A DNA stretch of 64,000 bases from Neoluteolibacter marinus. GTDB taxonomy: Bacteria > Verrucomicrobiota > Verrucomicrobiia > Verrucomicrobiales > Akkermansiaceae. The notes under the pieces are model-generated. The model had not been told where the DNA came from. It saw only the letters and a program-made list of their open reading frames with translations, and ran no database searches. Shown in pieces: positions 28,140 through 35,734 of the stretch. Location of the stretch: assembly GCF_014904755.1 (NCBI RefSeq), contig NZ_JACZFQ010000025.1, positions 1 through 64,000 of the forward strand, read 5' to 3'. The position numbers were made by a program, and so were the translations under genes. Within the stretch, counting starts at the first letter, position 1; every line of letters starts with the position of its first letter.

Positions 28140-29249
28140 ATGGCCCGCATCGACGCCTATTTCCAGTACCTCGTTTCCTCCGGGGGCTCGGACCTCCATT
28201 TGACCGAAGGCCAGCCGCCGAAGATCCGTGTCCACGGGGCGGTCACCCCGATCCCTGACGAACCCGTTCTCGAAGGCAGTGCGTTCAAGGAAATGCTCGC
28301 CGAGATCTGCGACCCGAAGGCCTTTGAGCGCTATCTCGAGACGGGTGACCTGGACTTCGCCTACGCGATGGACGAGGACTCGCGGTTCCGTTGCAACTAC
28401 CTCAAGCAGAACAACGGTCTCGGCGCGGTGTTCCGGTTGATCCCGACCGAGATCATGTCGCTGGAGTCGCTCGGCGTGCCGGAGGTCGTCAAGCAGTTCG
28501 GCCACATCCGTTCCGGCCTCATCCTGGTCACCGGTCCGACCGGTTCGGGCAAGTCGACCACGCTCGCCGCGTTGCTGGATTACATCAACACGAACTTCAA
28601 CCGGCACATCATCACCATCGAGGAGCCGATCGAGTTCGTTCACCGCAACAAAAAGTCGATCATCACCCAACGCGAGGTCCCGATCCAGACCCCGTCGTTC
28701 TCCGACGGCCTGCGCGCGGCACTCCGTGAGGACGCCGACATCGTCCTCGTGGGTGAGATGCGCGACCTCGAAACCATCTCGCTGGCACTCACGGCGGCGG
28801 AAACCGGTCTGCTGGTGTTCGGCACCCTGCACACCAACAACGCCCGCAAGACTGTCGACCGTATCATCGACGTCTTCCCGGCCGACCAGCAGTCGCAGGT
28901 GCGCACCATGCTTGCCGCCTCGCTGCGGGGGGTTCTCGCACAGCTCCTGTGCAAGCGCTCCGACAAGCCGGGACGGACCGCGGTCCACGAGATCATGTTC
29001 GCCACCCCGGCGGTTTCCGCGATCATCCGTGAAGGCGCCACCCAGAAGCTTTATGACGTCATCACCGGCGGCAAGGCGGACGGCATGCAGTTCATGGACG
29101 AGTCGATTTGGACCAAGCTCCAGGCCAACATGATCTCCCCCGAGGAGGCGTACATGAAGGCCATCGACAAGACCCGCTTCAAAAAGTTCCTGCCCGAAAA
29201 GGTCTCCCACCTCGGCGATGCCTCGGGGGAAAGCCCGCTGGAACACTGA
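28140..29249 (+). CDS. pilT: PilT-family retraction ATPase, copy 2
   Basis: A 369-residue ATPase with the full PilT pattern: GSDLHLTEGQPPKIRVHG at the N-terminus, Walker A GPTGSGKSTT (Lys138), Asp box TIEEPIEFVH, Walker B DADIVLVGEMRDLETISLAL and His box LLVFGTLHTNNA. These are conserved with copy 1, though the N-terminal domains differ more. It drives depolymerisation of type IV pili for twitching or DNA uptake in characterised bacteria. It is co-directional with copy 1 at 18 nt spacing and probably co-transcribed. Cytoplasmic, docked on the pilus motor. Confidence 0.92.
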   Translation: MARIDAYFQYLVSSGGSDLHLTEGQPPKIRVHGAVTPIPDEPVLEGSAFKEMLAEICDPKAFERYLETGDLDFAYAMDEDSRFRCNYLKQNNGLGAVFRLIPTEIMSLESLGVPEVVKQFGHIRSGLILVTGPTGSGKSTTLAALLDYINTNFNRHIITIEEPIEFVHRNKKSIITQREVPIQTPSFSDGLRAALREDADIVLVGEMRDLETISLALTAAETGLLVFGTLHTNNARKTVDRIIDVFPADQQSQVRTMLAASLRGVLAQLLCKRSDKPGRTAVHEIMFATPAVSAIIREGATQKLYDVITGGKADGMQFMDESIWTKLQANMISPEEAYMKAIDKTRFKKFLPEKVSHLGDASGESPLEH

Positions 29250-29281
29250 GGTCCACGCCAGGACCGGGAGACAGCGGATCG

Positions 29282-29310
29282 TTGACGCTCTCTCCCGGGT
29301 CCGTTAGCTT
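29282..29310 (+). promoter_or_regulatory. Sigma-70-type promoter for the zinc-ribbon membrane protein
   Basis: TTGACG at 29282-29287, 17-nt spacer, TAGCTT at 29305-29310; the ATG is 27 nt further on. Confidence 0.5.
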
Positions 29311-29337
29311 CCGGGGGGTCTGGAAACATTCTCCCCG

Positions 29338-30621
29338 ATGGCGACGGAAACCCTCTCCTTTTGTTGTCCGCATTGCAAGGTGCGCCTGACGGTGCCCTCG
29401 AGCTTGGCGGGCGTGACGGGCCCTTGTCCCAGCTGCAAAGCGTCGATCACCGCGCCGCTCGTCACCACGATCAAGACCGCGTCGCCACCGCCGAAGTCGT
29501 TCGAAGTGCCGGCCCCAGCGCCCGCTCCGGTTCCGGCGGCCGGAACCAAGGCCGCGGGAGGATCCAAGATCCGCCCCGAGCCCAGGAAGCTTCCGGAGCG
29601 CCCTCCCACCGAGCCCATCCAGCCGCGGCGGAGCACCGACGACGACCAGCTGCGCCAGTCGATCCCGTTGGCACCGCCGGCAGATGACCCGCGCTCGTCA
29701 CGGCTGGTTCACGCCTTGCTGCCTGCGAGCTTCTCGGCGCTGGCGGTCACCATCGTCTATCTGTTGCTCTACTTCTTCCTTCCCGACGGACCGCGGCAAC
29801 GGATCAAGCAGGCCCAGCGTCCGCTGGATCTGTCGGCGGCGAAACCCGCCGCCACAAGCCCTGTATTTCCAGCCTCGCCCGCTCCGGCCGCGCCGCCGGA
29901 ACCCACCGTGCCCGCAGAGGAAAATGTCGAGTCGGCCGAAACCGCCCTGAGGCCTGCCGACGAGTCACCCGCTTTGGCGGCCAACGCCTTGCTCGAGGCC
30001 TTCCTGAAGGCCCCCGACGCGGCCTCCCGGGTCGGGATGGTCGAACCCGCCGCCACGGAGCAAGAACTCGCGGGAACCCTCCTGGCGAGGCCCTTGCCGG
30101 AAGTCGCCCAGATCTTCTCGGAGCTGCCCCAGGAAAACCCGATGGAGCAACTGACCGAGTATCCCTATCGCGTTTCCTTCTTCGCCGAGGGCCAGCGGAA
30201 CATCGACTATGCCGTGGTGGTTCGACAGCGCGGGAACCAGCCGCCAAAGGTGTTCCTCCCCGCTTTCCTCGACCTGGTCGGCGGCCGGCTTGATTCATTT
30301 GTCGCCACGCCGAATGATTCCGATCCCGCCAGGTTCCACGTCATCCTCGAAGCGGTCAGCGGGTGCCATGACAAGAGTGTTCCGAATGGCGATCACAAGT
30401 TCACCTTCAAGCTGCTTCCCAGTCCCTTCGGCCGCGAGACCGCGCGCTCCTATGTCTCGGTCGGTTCACGCTTCAAGGCGATGGTGGAAGATCCCTCTTC
30501 GTCCTTGCGTTGGGGCCTCCGGATTCGCGCGACCGTGACCCTGCAATGGAATCACATGGAGGATCCGGACCACCCGTACCTCGAGCTCCTGGACATCAAT
30601 GCCCTGAGCTGGAACCCGTGA
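29338..30621 (+). CDS. Zinc-ribbon, single-pass membrane protein of unknown function
   Basis: Not recognised beyond its architecture. The 427 residues open with a zinc ribbon (CCPHCKVRLTV then GPCPSCKASI, about 9-36). A long Pro/Ala-rich linker (about 45-115) is followed by a transmembrane helix (about 130-148), another Pro/Ala segment and a C-terminal folded region (about 215-427) with FSELPQENPMEQL and LRIRATVTLQWNHMEDP. This layout of cytoplasmic zinc ribbon, membrane helix and outside domain is common in Verrucomicrobiota-type proteins. Its 3' end overlaps the convergent rhodanese gene by 26 nt. It has its own promoter. Confidence 0.7.
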   Translation: MATETLSFCCPHCKVRLTVPSSLAGVTGPCPSCKASITAPLVTTIKTASPPPKSFEVPAPAPAPVPAAGTKAAGGSKIRPEPRKLPERPPTEPIQPRRSTDDDQLRQSIPLAPPADDPRSSRLVHALLPASFSALAVTIVYLLLYFFLPDGPRQRIKQAQRPLDLSAAKPAATSPVFPASPAPAAPPEPTVPAEENVESAETALRPADESPALAANALLEAFLKAPDAASRVGMVEPAATEQELAGTLLARPLPEVAQIFSELPQENPMEQLTEYPYRVSFFAEGQRNIDYAVVVRQRGNQPPKVFLPAFLDLVGGRLDSFVATPNDSDPARFHVILEAVSGCHDKSVPNGDHKFTFKLLPSPFGRETARSYVSVGSRFKAMVEDPSSSLRWGLRIRATVTLQWNHMEDPDHPYLELLDINALSWNP

Positions 30622-31066
30622 CCATCCCGGCTTGTTTGAGCGCGTCCCAGCCACCGTGCAAGGCCCGGACTTCAGGAATCATCCCCAGCTCGTTGAGGCG
30701 CTTCACCACCTCCTTGCTGGTCCCACAGGCCGCCGTGCTGCAATAGACGACCACCCTCTGCGCCGTCGCCAGTTTCTCAAACGAGGCTTCGATCTGCTGG
30801 TCGAAAGGGATCTCGCTCACCGTCGTGAGGTGAATGGAACCCGGCACCCCGCCATCCTTCCACTCGCTCTCGCTCCGCGCGTCGATCCAAATGAAACTTC
30901 CCTCGGGCCACTCGGCGGTCAAGGTCGCCAGGCAGATCTCGTCGGCCCCGAGCGACGCCGGGTCGCAGGGCACCTCGCGCGATGGTGGCCCGCTGATCTT
31001 CCAAGTCGCCAATGCACCGAGGGCCGCCACGGCGAGGATCAGGACCAGCTCGGTGGCTGCCCTCAT
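30596..31066 (-). CDS. Membrane-anchored rhodanese-like protein
   Basis: A 156-residue protein with an N-terminal hydrophobic anchor or signal (about 5-22) and a single rhodanese domain. The substrate loop is VVVYCSTAACGTSKEV, with the catalytic Cys first and a second Cys five residues later, and FIWIDARSESEWKDGGVPGS is the typical N-terminal rhodanese block. It should handle sulfur or persulfide outside the cytoplasm. It begins in an overlap with the DUF1573 gene stop (31063-31066) and is the last gene of the sigma-factor operon. The sulfur acceptor is unknown. Confidence 0.85.
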   Translation of the reverse strand: MRAATELVLILAVAALGALATWKISGPPSREVPCDPASLGADEICLATLTAEWPEGSFIWIDARSESEWKDGGVPGSIHLTTVSEIPFDQQIEASFEKLATAQRVVVYCSTAACGTSKEVVKRLNELGMIPEVRALHGGWDALKQAGMVTGSSSGH

Positions 31067-31764
31067 GGCTTCGCCGACGCTTGGGCCGGCTTCGCCAACG
31101 GCTGGCGCACCACCATGAAGATCCGCTGCGACTTGTAGCGCTTCAGCGGGCAATCGGTCTCGATGTGAATCACTCCCATGCCTACCGTGTCGGTGCTGGC
31201 CGGGGTCACGACGACTTCATACTTCTTGCCGTCCTCGATCGTCTTCAGCTCCTGTGAAAACCTCGAATCCGCGCCGGAGATCGAAGTGATCCGGATCGGC
31301 TCCGTATGTTTCATCGTCAGGGTCACCGTCTTCGGCTCCACCTTGCTGCCCTTCTCCCAGATCAAGGTCTTGGGATCCATTTCCACCAGCTCCGGAATCT
31401 TCACCCGGGTGGTCAAGGTGACCGAGGGCATGGTCTCCCGATCACCTTTCATCCACACCATCAGAGACTTGTCGACGGTGCCCGAGAAATTCGACATGTC
31501 GAATGAGGCCCGGATCACTCCCGACTCGCCGGGCTGATAGATGAGCTTGCCGCCCTTGATCTTCGCCTCGATGCAGGTGCATGCGGCATCATAGCGGTCG
31601 ATCACCAGCTCCCCGTCGGTCTCATTCTTGAAATTGAAATCCATGGTGACGACGCGGGCATCGGGCCCGGCCTCGACCACCTTGGTCAACTCGTCAAAGG
31701 TCAATTCACCGGCGGCGGAAAGCACCAGGCAGCTGGCAAGCCAGCAGGTCGGGATCAATTTCAT
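31063..31764 (-). CDS. DUF1573-like periplasmic protein
   Basis: Exported protein of 233 residues with signal peptide MKLIPTCWLASCLVLSAAG. It has the DUF1573 (ASPM/SPD-2/Hydin-like immunoglobulin) pattern: FNFKNETDGELVI, then AACTCIEAKIKGGKLIYQPG with the paired Cys, then strands to about residue 130. A second, less typical beta domain follows. Function is not established for the family. It lies between the 167-residue periplasmic protein and the rhodanese gene, overlapping the latter's start. Upstream in-frame ATG at 31800 is less likely because it precedes the signal peptide by 12 residues. Confidence 0.75.
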   Translation of the reverse strand: MKLIPTCWLASCLVLSAAGELTFDELTKVVEAGPDARVVTMDFNFKNETDGELVIDRYDAACTCIEAKIKGGKLIYQPGESGVIRASFDMSNFSGTVDKSLMVWMKGDRETMPSVTLTTRVKIPELVEMDPKTLIWEKGSKVEPKTVTLTMKHTEPIRITSISGADSRFSQELKTIEDGKKYEVVVTPASTDTVGMGVIHIETDCPLKRYKSQRIFMVVRQPLAKPAQASAKP

Positions 31765-31771
31765 GGTGGGA

Positions 31772-32275
31772 CTATGGATTCTTCGGGCGGCCGGGAGCAA
31801 GCGCTACCGAGATGATCAGGCGGCCGCCCCGCCACTCCGGTCCCAAGACCAGCAGCGGTTTGTCGGGCTGCATGGCAGCATCGGTCTTGAGGATCTTCTT
31901 CCGGCTCAACCACAATTCAACGTCCATCCGCATGACTTCTTTGGAAACTTTGCTCTGGGCCTCGAACCGCACCAGGATTTCGTCGCTCGGTGAGAGCGGC
32001 TGCGCCCAGTTTTCATAACTGCGGAATAGCGGCTTCTCCTCCCTGCCGAGCTCAAGGTACTTGTTGAACTTGAGCTTCTCCTCGCTCGCCAGCCGCTCCG
32101 ACACCTCGTCGCTCACCGGCTTCGCGCGCGGTCCCGCCGCCTCCGGATCGCCATCGGTCCCGTAGTAGACGGTGGTGGTCACCACCCCGATGGTATCCTT
32201 CCCCGGATCCGTCTGGGCATTCGCCGGGACCCACGCGGCAAGCGTCAACCCCAGGAGCATCAACCGCCTTTTCAT
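31772..32275 (-). CDS. Periplasmic hypothetical protein of the sigma operon
   Basis: Unrecognised 167-residue protein with a clear signal peptide (MKRRLMLLGLTLAAWVPANAQ). The mature part is charged, with a helical middle (SERLASEEKLKFNKYLELGRE, spanning about residues 60-80) and a beta-rich end (WRGGRLIISVAL). No catalytic motif is seen. It overlaps the anti-sigma-like gene by 4 nt (ATGA) and precedes the DUF1573 gene by 7 nt, so it is firmly in the operon. It might sense or transmit the signal that the sigma factor responds to, but that is a guess from position. Confidence 0.65.
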   Translation of the reverse strand: MKRRLMLLGLTLAAWVPANAQTDPGKDTIGVVTTTVYYGTDGDPEAAGPRAKPVSDEVSERLASEEKLKFNKYLELGREEKPLFRSYENWAQPLSPSDEILVRFEAQSKVSKEVMRMDVELWLSRKKILKTDAAMQPDKPLLVLGPEWRGGRLIISVALAPGRPKNP

Positions 32276-32859
32276 GGTGCGGGAAGGATCAGGCTGGCCG
32301 TCGAATCCATCGGTTCCTCGACCGCGGCGGTCTCGGGGATCTCAAAGCTATCGGGAATCGCCGCGACCCCGTCCAACACGATCACCATCGCATCCGCCGG
32401 CGCCGAGGCAAAATACGCGGCGTTCACGCCCTTCTCCGGCGTGTAGACGATCGGCATTTGCTCCGCGGGAATGGTCGCCGTCGCGTTGTCTGCCGCGACC
32501 GTTGGACCGAAGCGGGTCCCCCCCCAGAAGCACAAGGCCATTCCCGCCACCGCGGTGGCCGGCAGAAACCATTTCCAGAATCCGGAGGAGGGAGTCTCCC
32601 CCGGTGAGGCCGGGCCGAGCGCCGCCGCCTCGCGGGCGATCTCCCGTCCGATCCTGGCATTGAAAAACTCGGCGTAGGGCGGGTCTTCCCGTCCGGGCAG
32701 GGCCGCCTGCAGCAGCGGCTTTAACTGCCGTGCCTGTTCGCGCCGTTCGAGCCACTCCGGCTGGGAGGCGGCCCATGCTTCCACGGCAGCCGCCGACGAG
32801 CCATCGAGTTCGTCCTCCACCCAGAGGGCCAGCAATTCTTCATCGGGCATCGTATTCAT
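32272..32859 (-). CDS. Anti-sigma factor-like membrane protein
   Basis: A 195-residue single-pass protein. The N-terminal cytoplasmic part (about 1-95: PDEELLALWVEDELDGSSAAAVEAW, spanning residues 4-28) resembles anti-sigma domains that open with a short acidic helix and DGELS-like motif. A transmembrane helix (about 100-117) and an exported tail follow. It starts 20 nt inside the ECF sigma gene, the usual position for the cognate regulator. A zinc-binding HxxxCxxC motif is lacking, so it would be a non-ZAS type. The role is inferred from context plus layout. Confidence 0.65.
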   Translation of the reverse strand: MNTMPDEELLALWVEDELDGSSAAAVEAWAASQPEWLERREQARQLKPLLQAALPGREDPPYAEFFNARIGREIAREAAALGPASPGETPSSGFWKWFLPATAVAGMALCFWGGTRFGPTVAADNATATIPAEQMPIVYTPEKGVNAAYFASAPADAMVIVLDGVAAIPDSFEIPETAAVEEPMDSTASLILPAP

Positions 32860-33511
32860 CCTTGAGGAGGGATTGGAGTTTTTGTCGGGCGTAAAAAAGT
32901 CGGCTCATCACGGTGCCGAGCGAGCATTCCATGACCTCGGCTATCTCCTTATACGCGAGACCCTGGACGTCTTTCAGAATCACCGCCTCGCGATGTTCGG
33001 GAGACAGCTTTTCAAGCGCCGCCTCGATTTTGCCCCGCAGCTCGTCCCCTGCCAGCGCCTGGTCGGGGCTGCGCGACTCCGACGGGGTCGCCACCGCCGC
33101 CGGGTCGATCCGGTCACGGGTGAACAGCTCGTCGTTGATCTCATCGCCTCCCTCCGGACGGCGCCGGCGGGTGAAATCGTAGACCGTATTGTGGGCGATC
33201 CGGTACATCCACGTCGAGAACCGCGCCTTGGCCTCGAAGCGCGGCAAGGCTCGCCATGCCTTGATGAAGGCCTCCTGCGAGAGGTCCCAGGCGTCGGTCT
33301 CGTTTTTGACCATATTGCGGATCATGGCATAGATTCTCCCCCGGTGGCGGGTGACCAATTCGTCGTATGCCCGCATGTCGCCTGCTTGCGCACGCAGCAC
33401 GAGGGCCTGGTCATCGTCCTCCGCGGACGCCTCCGGCACTCCGGAAGCCGCCCTGCCGGATTCGGCTGGTCCCAGCAGAACTTTCGACGCGAGGCGCTGG
33501 AAAATATTCAT
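32840..33511 (-). CDS. ECF RNA polymerase sigma factor (RpoE-like)
   Basis: Alternative sigma factor of 223 residues. Region 2 contains YDELVTRHRGRIYAMIRNMV and the DLSQEAFIKAWRALPRF block. After a linker rich in charged residues, region 4 has LSPEHREAVILKDVQGLAYK and the helix-turn-helix IAEVMECSLGTVMSRLFYAR. It heads an operon with an anti-sigma-like gene (20-nt overlap), two exported proteins and a rhodanese. It probably switches on an envelope or redox response, possibly autoregulated. Start at 33511 (MNIFQRL) is preferred over 33550. Confidence 0.9.
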   Translation of the reverse strand: MNIFQRLASKVLLGPAESGRAASGVPEASAEDDDQALVLRAQAGDMRAYDELVTRHRGRIYAMIRNMVKNETDAWDLSQEAFIKAWRALPRFEAKARFSTWMYRIAHNTVYDFTRRRRPEGGDEINDELFTRDRIDPAAVATPSESRSPDQALAGDELRGKIEAALEKLSPEHREAVILKDVQGLAYKEIAEVMECSLGTVMSRLFYARQKLQSLLKDEYDAR

Positions 33512-33620
33512 CGGCAATGACCTGACCGCGCCCGCAGGCTCCGGATCCAAGAAAACGGCGCACCGGTCCGCCGGCCCGCCACCCGCGCGACCATGCCCGC
33601 GGTACCGCCTACTGGCAACC

Positions 33621-34865
33621 TCATTCCAAGGGCCCGAACCGGGCTTCCAGGCGTGCAGGAAGCCCCTCGACAGGCTCCCCCCGGGCCGCCAGGACGGCCG
33701 CCAGACCCGCCGCCTGGCCGGTCGCGAAACAGGTCCCCATCACCCGCACCGACGCCTGCGCGTCGTGATCGCAGGAAATACAGCGTCCGGCCGTGAAAAT
33801 GCCCTCCGGTGCCACCGGCTGCAGGCACCCCAGCGGGATTCCGGCGGCCCTGTCACCGTCCGGGTAGCGCAATTTCGGCCCGCGGTTGGTTTCCCGGAAC
33901 TCCAGCGGCCAGGCCGCCAAGGCGATGTCGTCGGCGTGCCGGACCCCGCCCAGAACCTCGTCGCCGGTGAGCCGATAGCGACCTTGCCAGCGCCGGCTCT
34001 CCCTCACCCCCGCCCGCACCGGCCAATGGGAGATGTAAGCGCCGCCCCAACCACCGGCCTCGCCCTTGAGGAAATCCACCGCCGCGCCGGCGACCGAGCG
34101 GCCGACTTCCTCCAATCGCGACAAACAAGCCCCGTCGAGCGGGTCGTAGTCCCCTTCCTCCGCGCCGGACAGGTCGATCGTCCCGAACAACTCCCCCGCC
34201 CGGCCGCTGGCGCGAAAATGCAAGCCGAGCGCCGCCTGCGACAGGACACCCCGCCGGATGCCGTCGACGATCCTGCCGGCCAGCGCCAGCCCTTGCTCGC
34301 CTTCGATAACACCCTGGACGCCAAACACGTAAGCGGGACGCTGCAACTTCGCGGGCTCCGCCTGATAGCTAGCCCCGTCCAGCAGACCCGCCAGGACCGC
34401 ATCGCCGCTGGCATCGACCACCGTCTTCCCTTCCAGCCGCCGGATTTGACCGCGACAGGCGTAGTCGACGGCCCACAGCCCGCCCTCACGCCCGGCCTTG
34501 AACGCCTCGGCATGGTAGATCACCTCGATCCCGCTCTCGCGCAGGAGTTCGTCGGCGATCCTCACAAAATCCACCGGGTGCTGTCGCAAGACCCAGACGC
34601 GGCCCATTTTCACCGGTCCGCCATCGCCCGTCGATGCCAGCATCCGCCCAGCCATCTCCGCCGGGAATCCCGGGTTCGCCATCACCGGCGGTCCCTCCCC
34701 CATCCGGTAGAGCCCGCAGAACGTGTGCACCAGCGACGCCGTGCCCATCCCGCCGGCATATCCGTGGCGCTCCAGCAAGGTCACCTGCGCCCCCTCGCGC
34801 GCCGCGGTCACCGCCGCCGCCAGCCCCGCGCTCCCGGCACCCAGCACGATGACATCTCGACTCAT
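33621..34865 (-). CDS. FAD-dependent oxidoreductase
   Basis: Flavoprotein of 414 residues with the N-terminal dinucleotide fold VIVLGAGSAGLAAAVTAA and the LLERHGYAGGMGT block that marks the FAD_oxidored-type family. The C-terminal FAD-contacting region reads GIFTAGRCISCDHDAQASVR then MGTCFATGQAAGLAA. No signal peptide is seen, so it is cytoplasmic. Its start overlaps the stop of the acyl carrier protein gene in an ATGA junction (34862-34865), implying that it acts on carrier-bound or related intermediates, perhaps as a desaturase or dehydrogenase. The reaction itself cannot be assigned. Confidence 0.8.
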   Translation of the reverse strand: MSRDVIVLGAGSAGLAAAVTAAREGAQVTLLERHGYAGGMGTASLVHTFCGLYRMGEGPPVMANPGFPAEMAGRMLASTGDGGPVKMGRVWVLRQHPVDFVRIADELLRESGIEVIYHAEAFKAGREGGLWAVDYACRGQIRRLEGKTVVDASGDAVLAGLLDGASYQAEPAKLQRPAYVFGVQGVIEGEQGLALAGRIVDGIRRGVLSQAALGLHFRASGRAGELFGTIDLSGAEEGDYDPLDGACLSRLEEVGRSVAGAAVDFLKGEAGGWGGAYISHWPVRAGVRESRRWQGRYRLTGDEVLGGVRHADDIALAAWPLEFRETNRGPKLRYPDGDRAAGIPLGCLQPVAPEGIFTAGRCISCDHDAQASVRVMGTCFATGQAAGLAAVLAARGEPVEGLPARLEARFGPLE

Positions 34866-35110
34866 GGCACCTTGCTCGCGATCAATCGGGCCAACGCCGC
34901 CGGAGTCTCCAGGTTTTCCCGCCCCGCATCGGCAGGCCCGATCACCGCGCCGAACCGTTCCTCCGCCACCACGATCAACTGCATCACCGCCATCGAGTCC
35001 ATCCCGGCGTCGAAGAGGTTCCCGTCCGCGGGAAAATCCACCGCCAGTTCCGCGATGCCCTCGTCACGCAGCATCTCCACAACATTCTCCGCCGTCGGCA
35101 CCTGATTCAT
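34862..35110 (-). CDS. Acyl carrier protein
   Basis: An 82-residue carrier protein with the phosphopantetheine attachment Ser in GMDSMAVMQLI (about Ser40), the DSL-like motif at the start of helix II. The N-terminal helix (VPTAENVVEMLRDEGI) and length fit a standalone ACP. The start at 35110 (MNQVPTAENVV) is chosen; the frame upstream to 35233 is Met/Cys-rich and implausible. It is coupled to the FAD oxidoreductase and lies next to ketosynthase, ligase and dehydratase genes, so it is a dedicated secondary-pathway ACP rather than the primary AcpP. Confidence 0.85.
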   Translation of the reverse strand: MNQVPTAENVVEMLRDEGIAELAVDFPADGNLFDAGMDSMAVMQLIVVAEERFGAVIGPADAGRENLETPAALARLIASKVP

Positions 35111-35314
35111 TCCGCCGCCACGGGAACAGAGCCCGGCCCGACCGGCAAGTCTCCGCAAACAAGGAGGCATCATCATGCAAGATGCATCCACCCGGGGCGC
35201 CCCCTCAGGCAAATCCCACCCTGACCCCTTCATAACCCGTTGAAAATGCGTCGGCCCACCATCTGCAATGAGAGATCACAAGCCGCTCCGGCCTGAACAA
35301 CCAATCCGACCTCC

Positions 35315-35668
35315 ATGAAAATTCCATTCATCATGTCCACCATCGCCACCGCCGTTTACGCCTTTTTCCTGACCTCCTGCGATTCGGAGCAAGAAAATCG
35401 CCGTCAGGATGCTCTCGAGCAAAAGGCCGACCAGCTTGAGGACCAGGCCGACATGACCCGCAAGCAGGCGGAAAAAGCTGCCGACGCCACCGAGGATGCC
35501 GCCGACCGCATCCGTGACGAGGCCGCCGGCGCTTCCGATGCCGCCAAGGAAACGGCCGAAGCCCGGGCGGATGCTGCGGAAGACAATGCCGACGCCCTGC
35601 GGAAGGCCGCCGAGGAGAAAGCGGACGCCTTGGAGGATGCCGCCGATGCGGAACGTGACGCGAAATAG
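35315..35668 (+). CDS. Small Ala/Glu-rich lipoprotein
   Basis: A 117-residue lipoprotein: the signal ends in the lipobox FLTSC (Cys21). The mature part is one continuous Ala/Asp/Glu/Lys helix with repeating DAAD, EKAD and AEKAAD units, predicted as a coiled coil. It resembles other low-complexity envelope spacer proteins and has no enzymatic motif. A possible TTGAAA promoter (about 35237) lies upstream, and a hairpin terminator follows 27 nt after the stop. It sits alone, on the opposite strand to the flanking ketosynthase and ACP genes. Confidence 0.7.
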   Translation: MKIPFIMSTIATAVYAFFLTSCDSEQENRRQDALEQKADQLEDQADMTRKQAEKAADATEDAADRIRDEAAGASDAAKETAEARADAAEDNADALRKAAEEKADALEDAADAERDAK

Positions 35669-35695
35669 ATCACCTTTCCAACTGCCACCCACCGA

Positions 35696-35734
35696 CCCTG
35701 ACGGCGCCAAGCCGTCGGGGTTGTTTTATTTTTG
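35696..35734 (+). terminator. Rho-independent terminator after the lipoprotein gene
   Basis: Ten-bp stem CCCTGACGGC / GCCGTCGGGG (one T-G pair) with loop GCCAA, followed by a T-rich tail (TTGTTTTATTTTTG) that overlaps the end of the convergent chain-length-factor gene. Confidence 0.75.

Noticed and set aside
27039-29249. PilT pair as an insertion-type mobile system
   Set aside because: Both ATPases carry PilT-specific Asp and His boxes; no relaxase, pilin or transfer genes are near.
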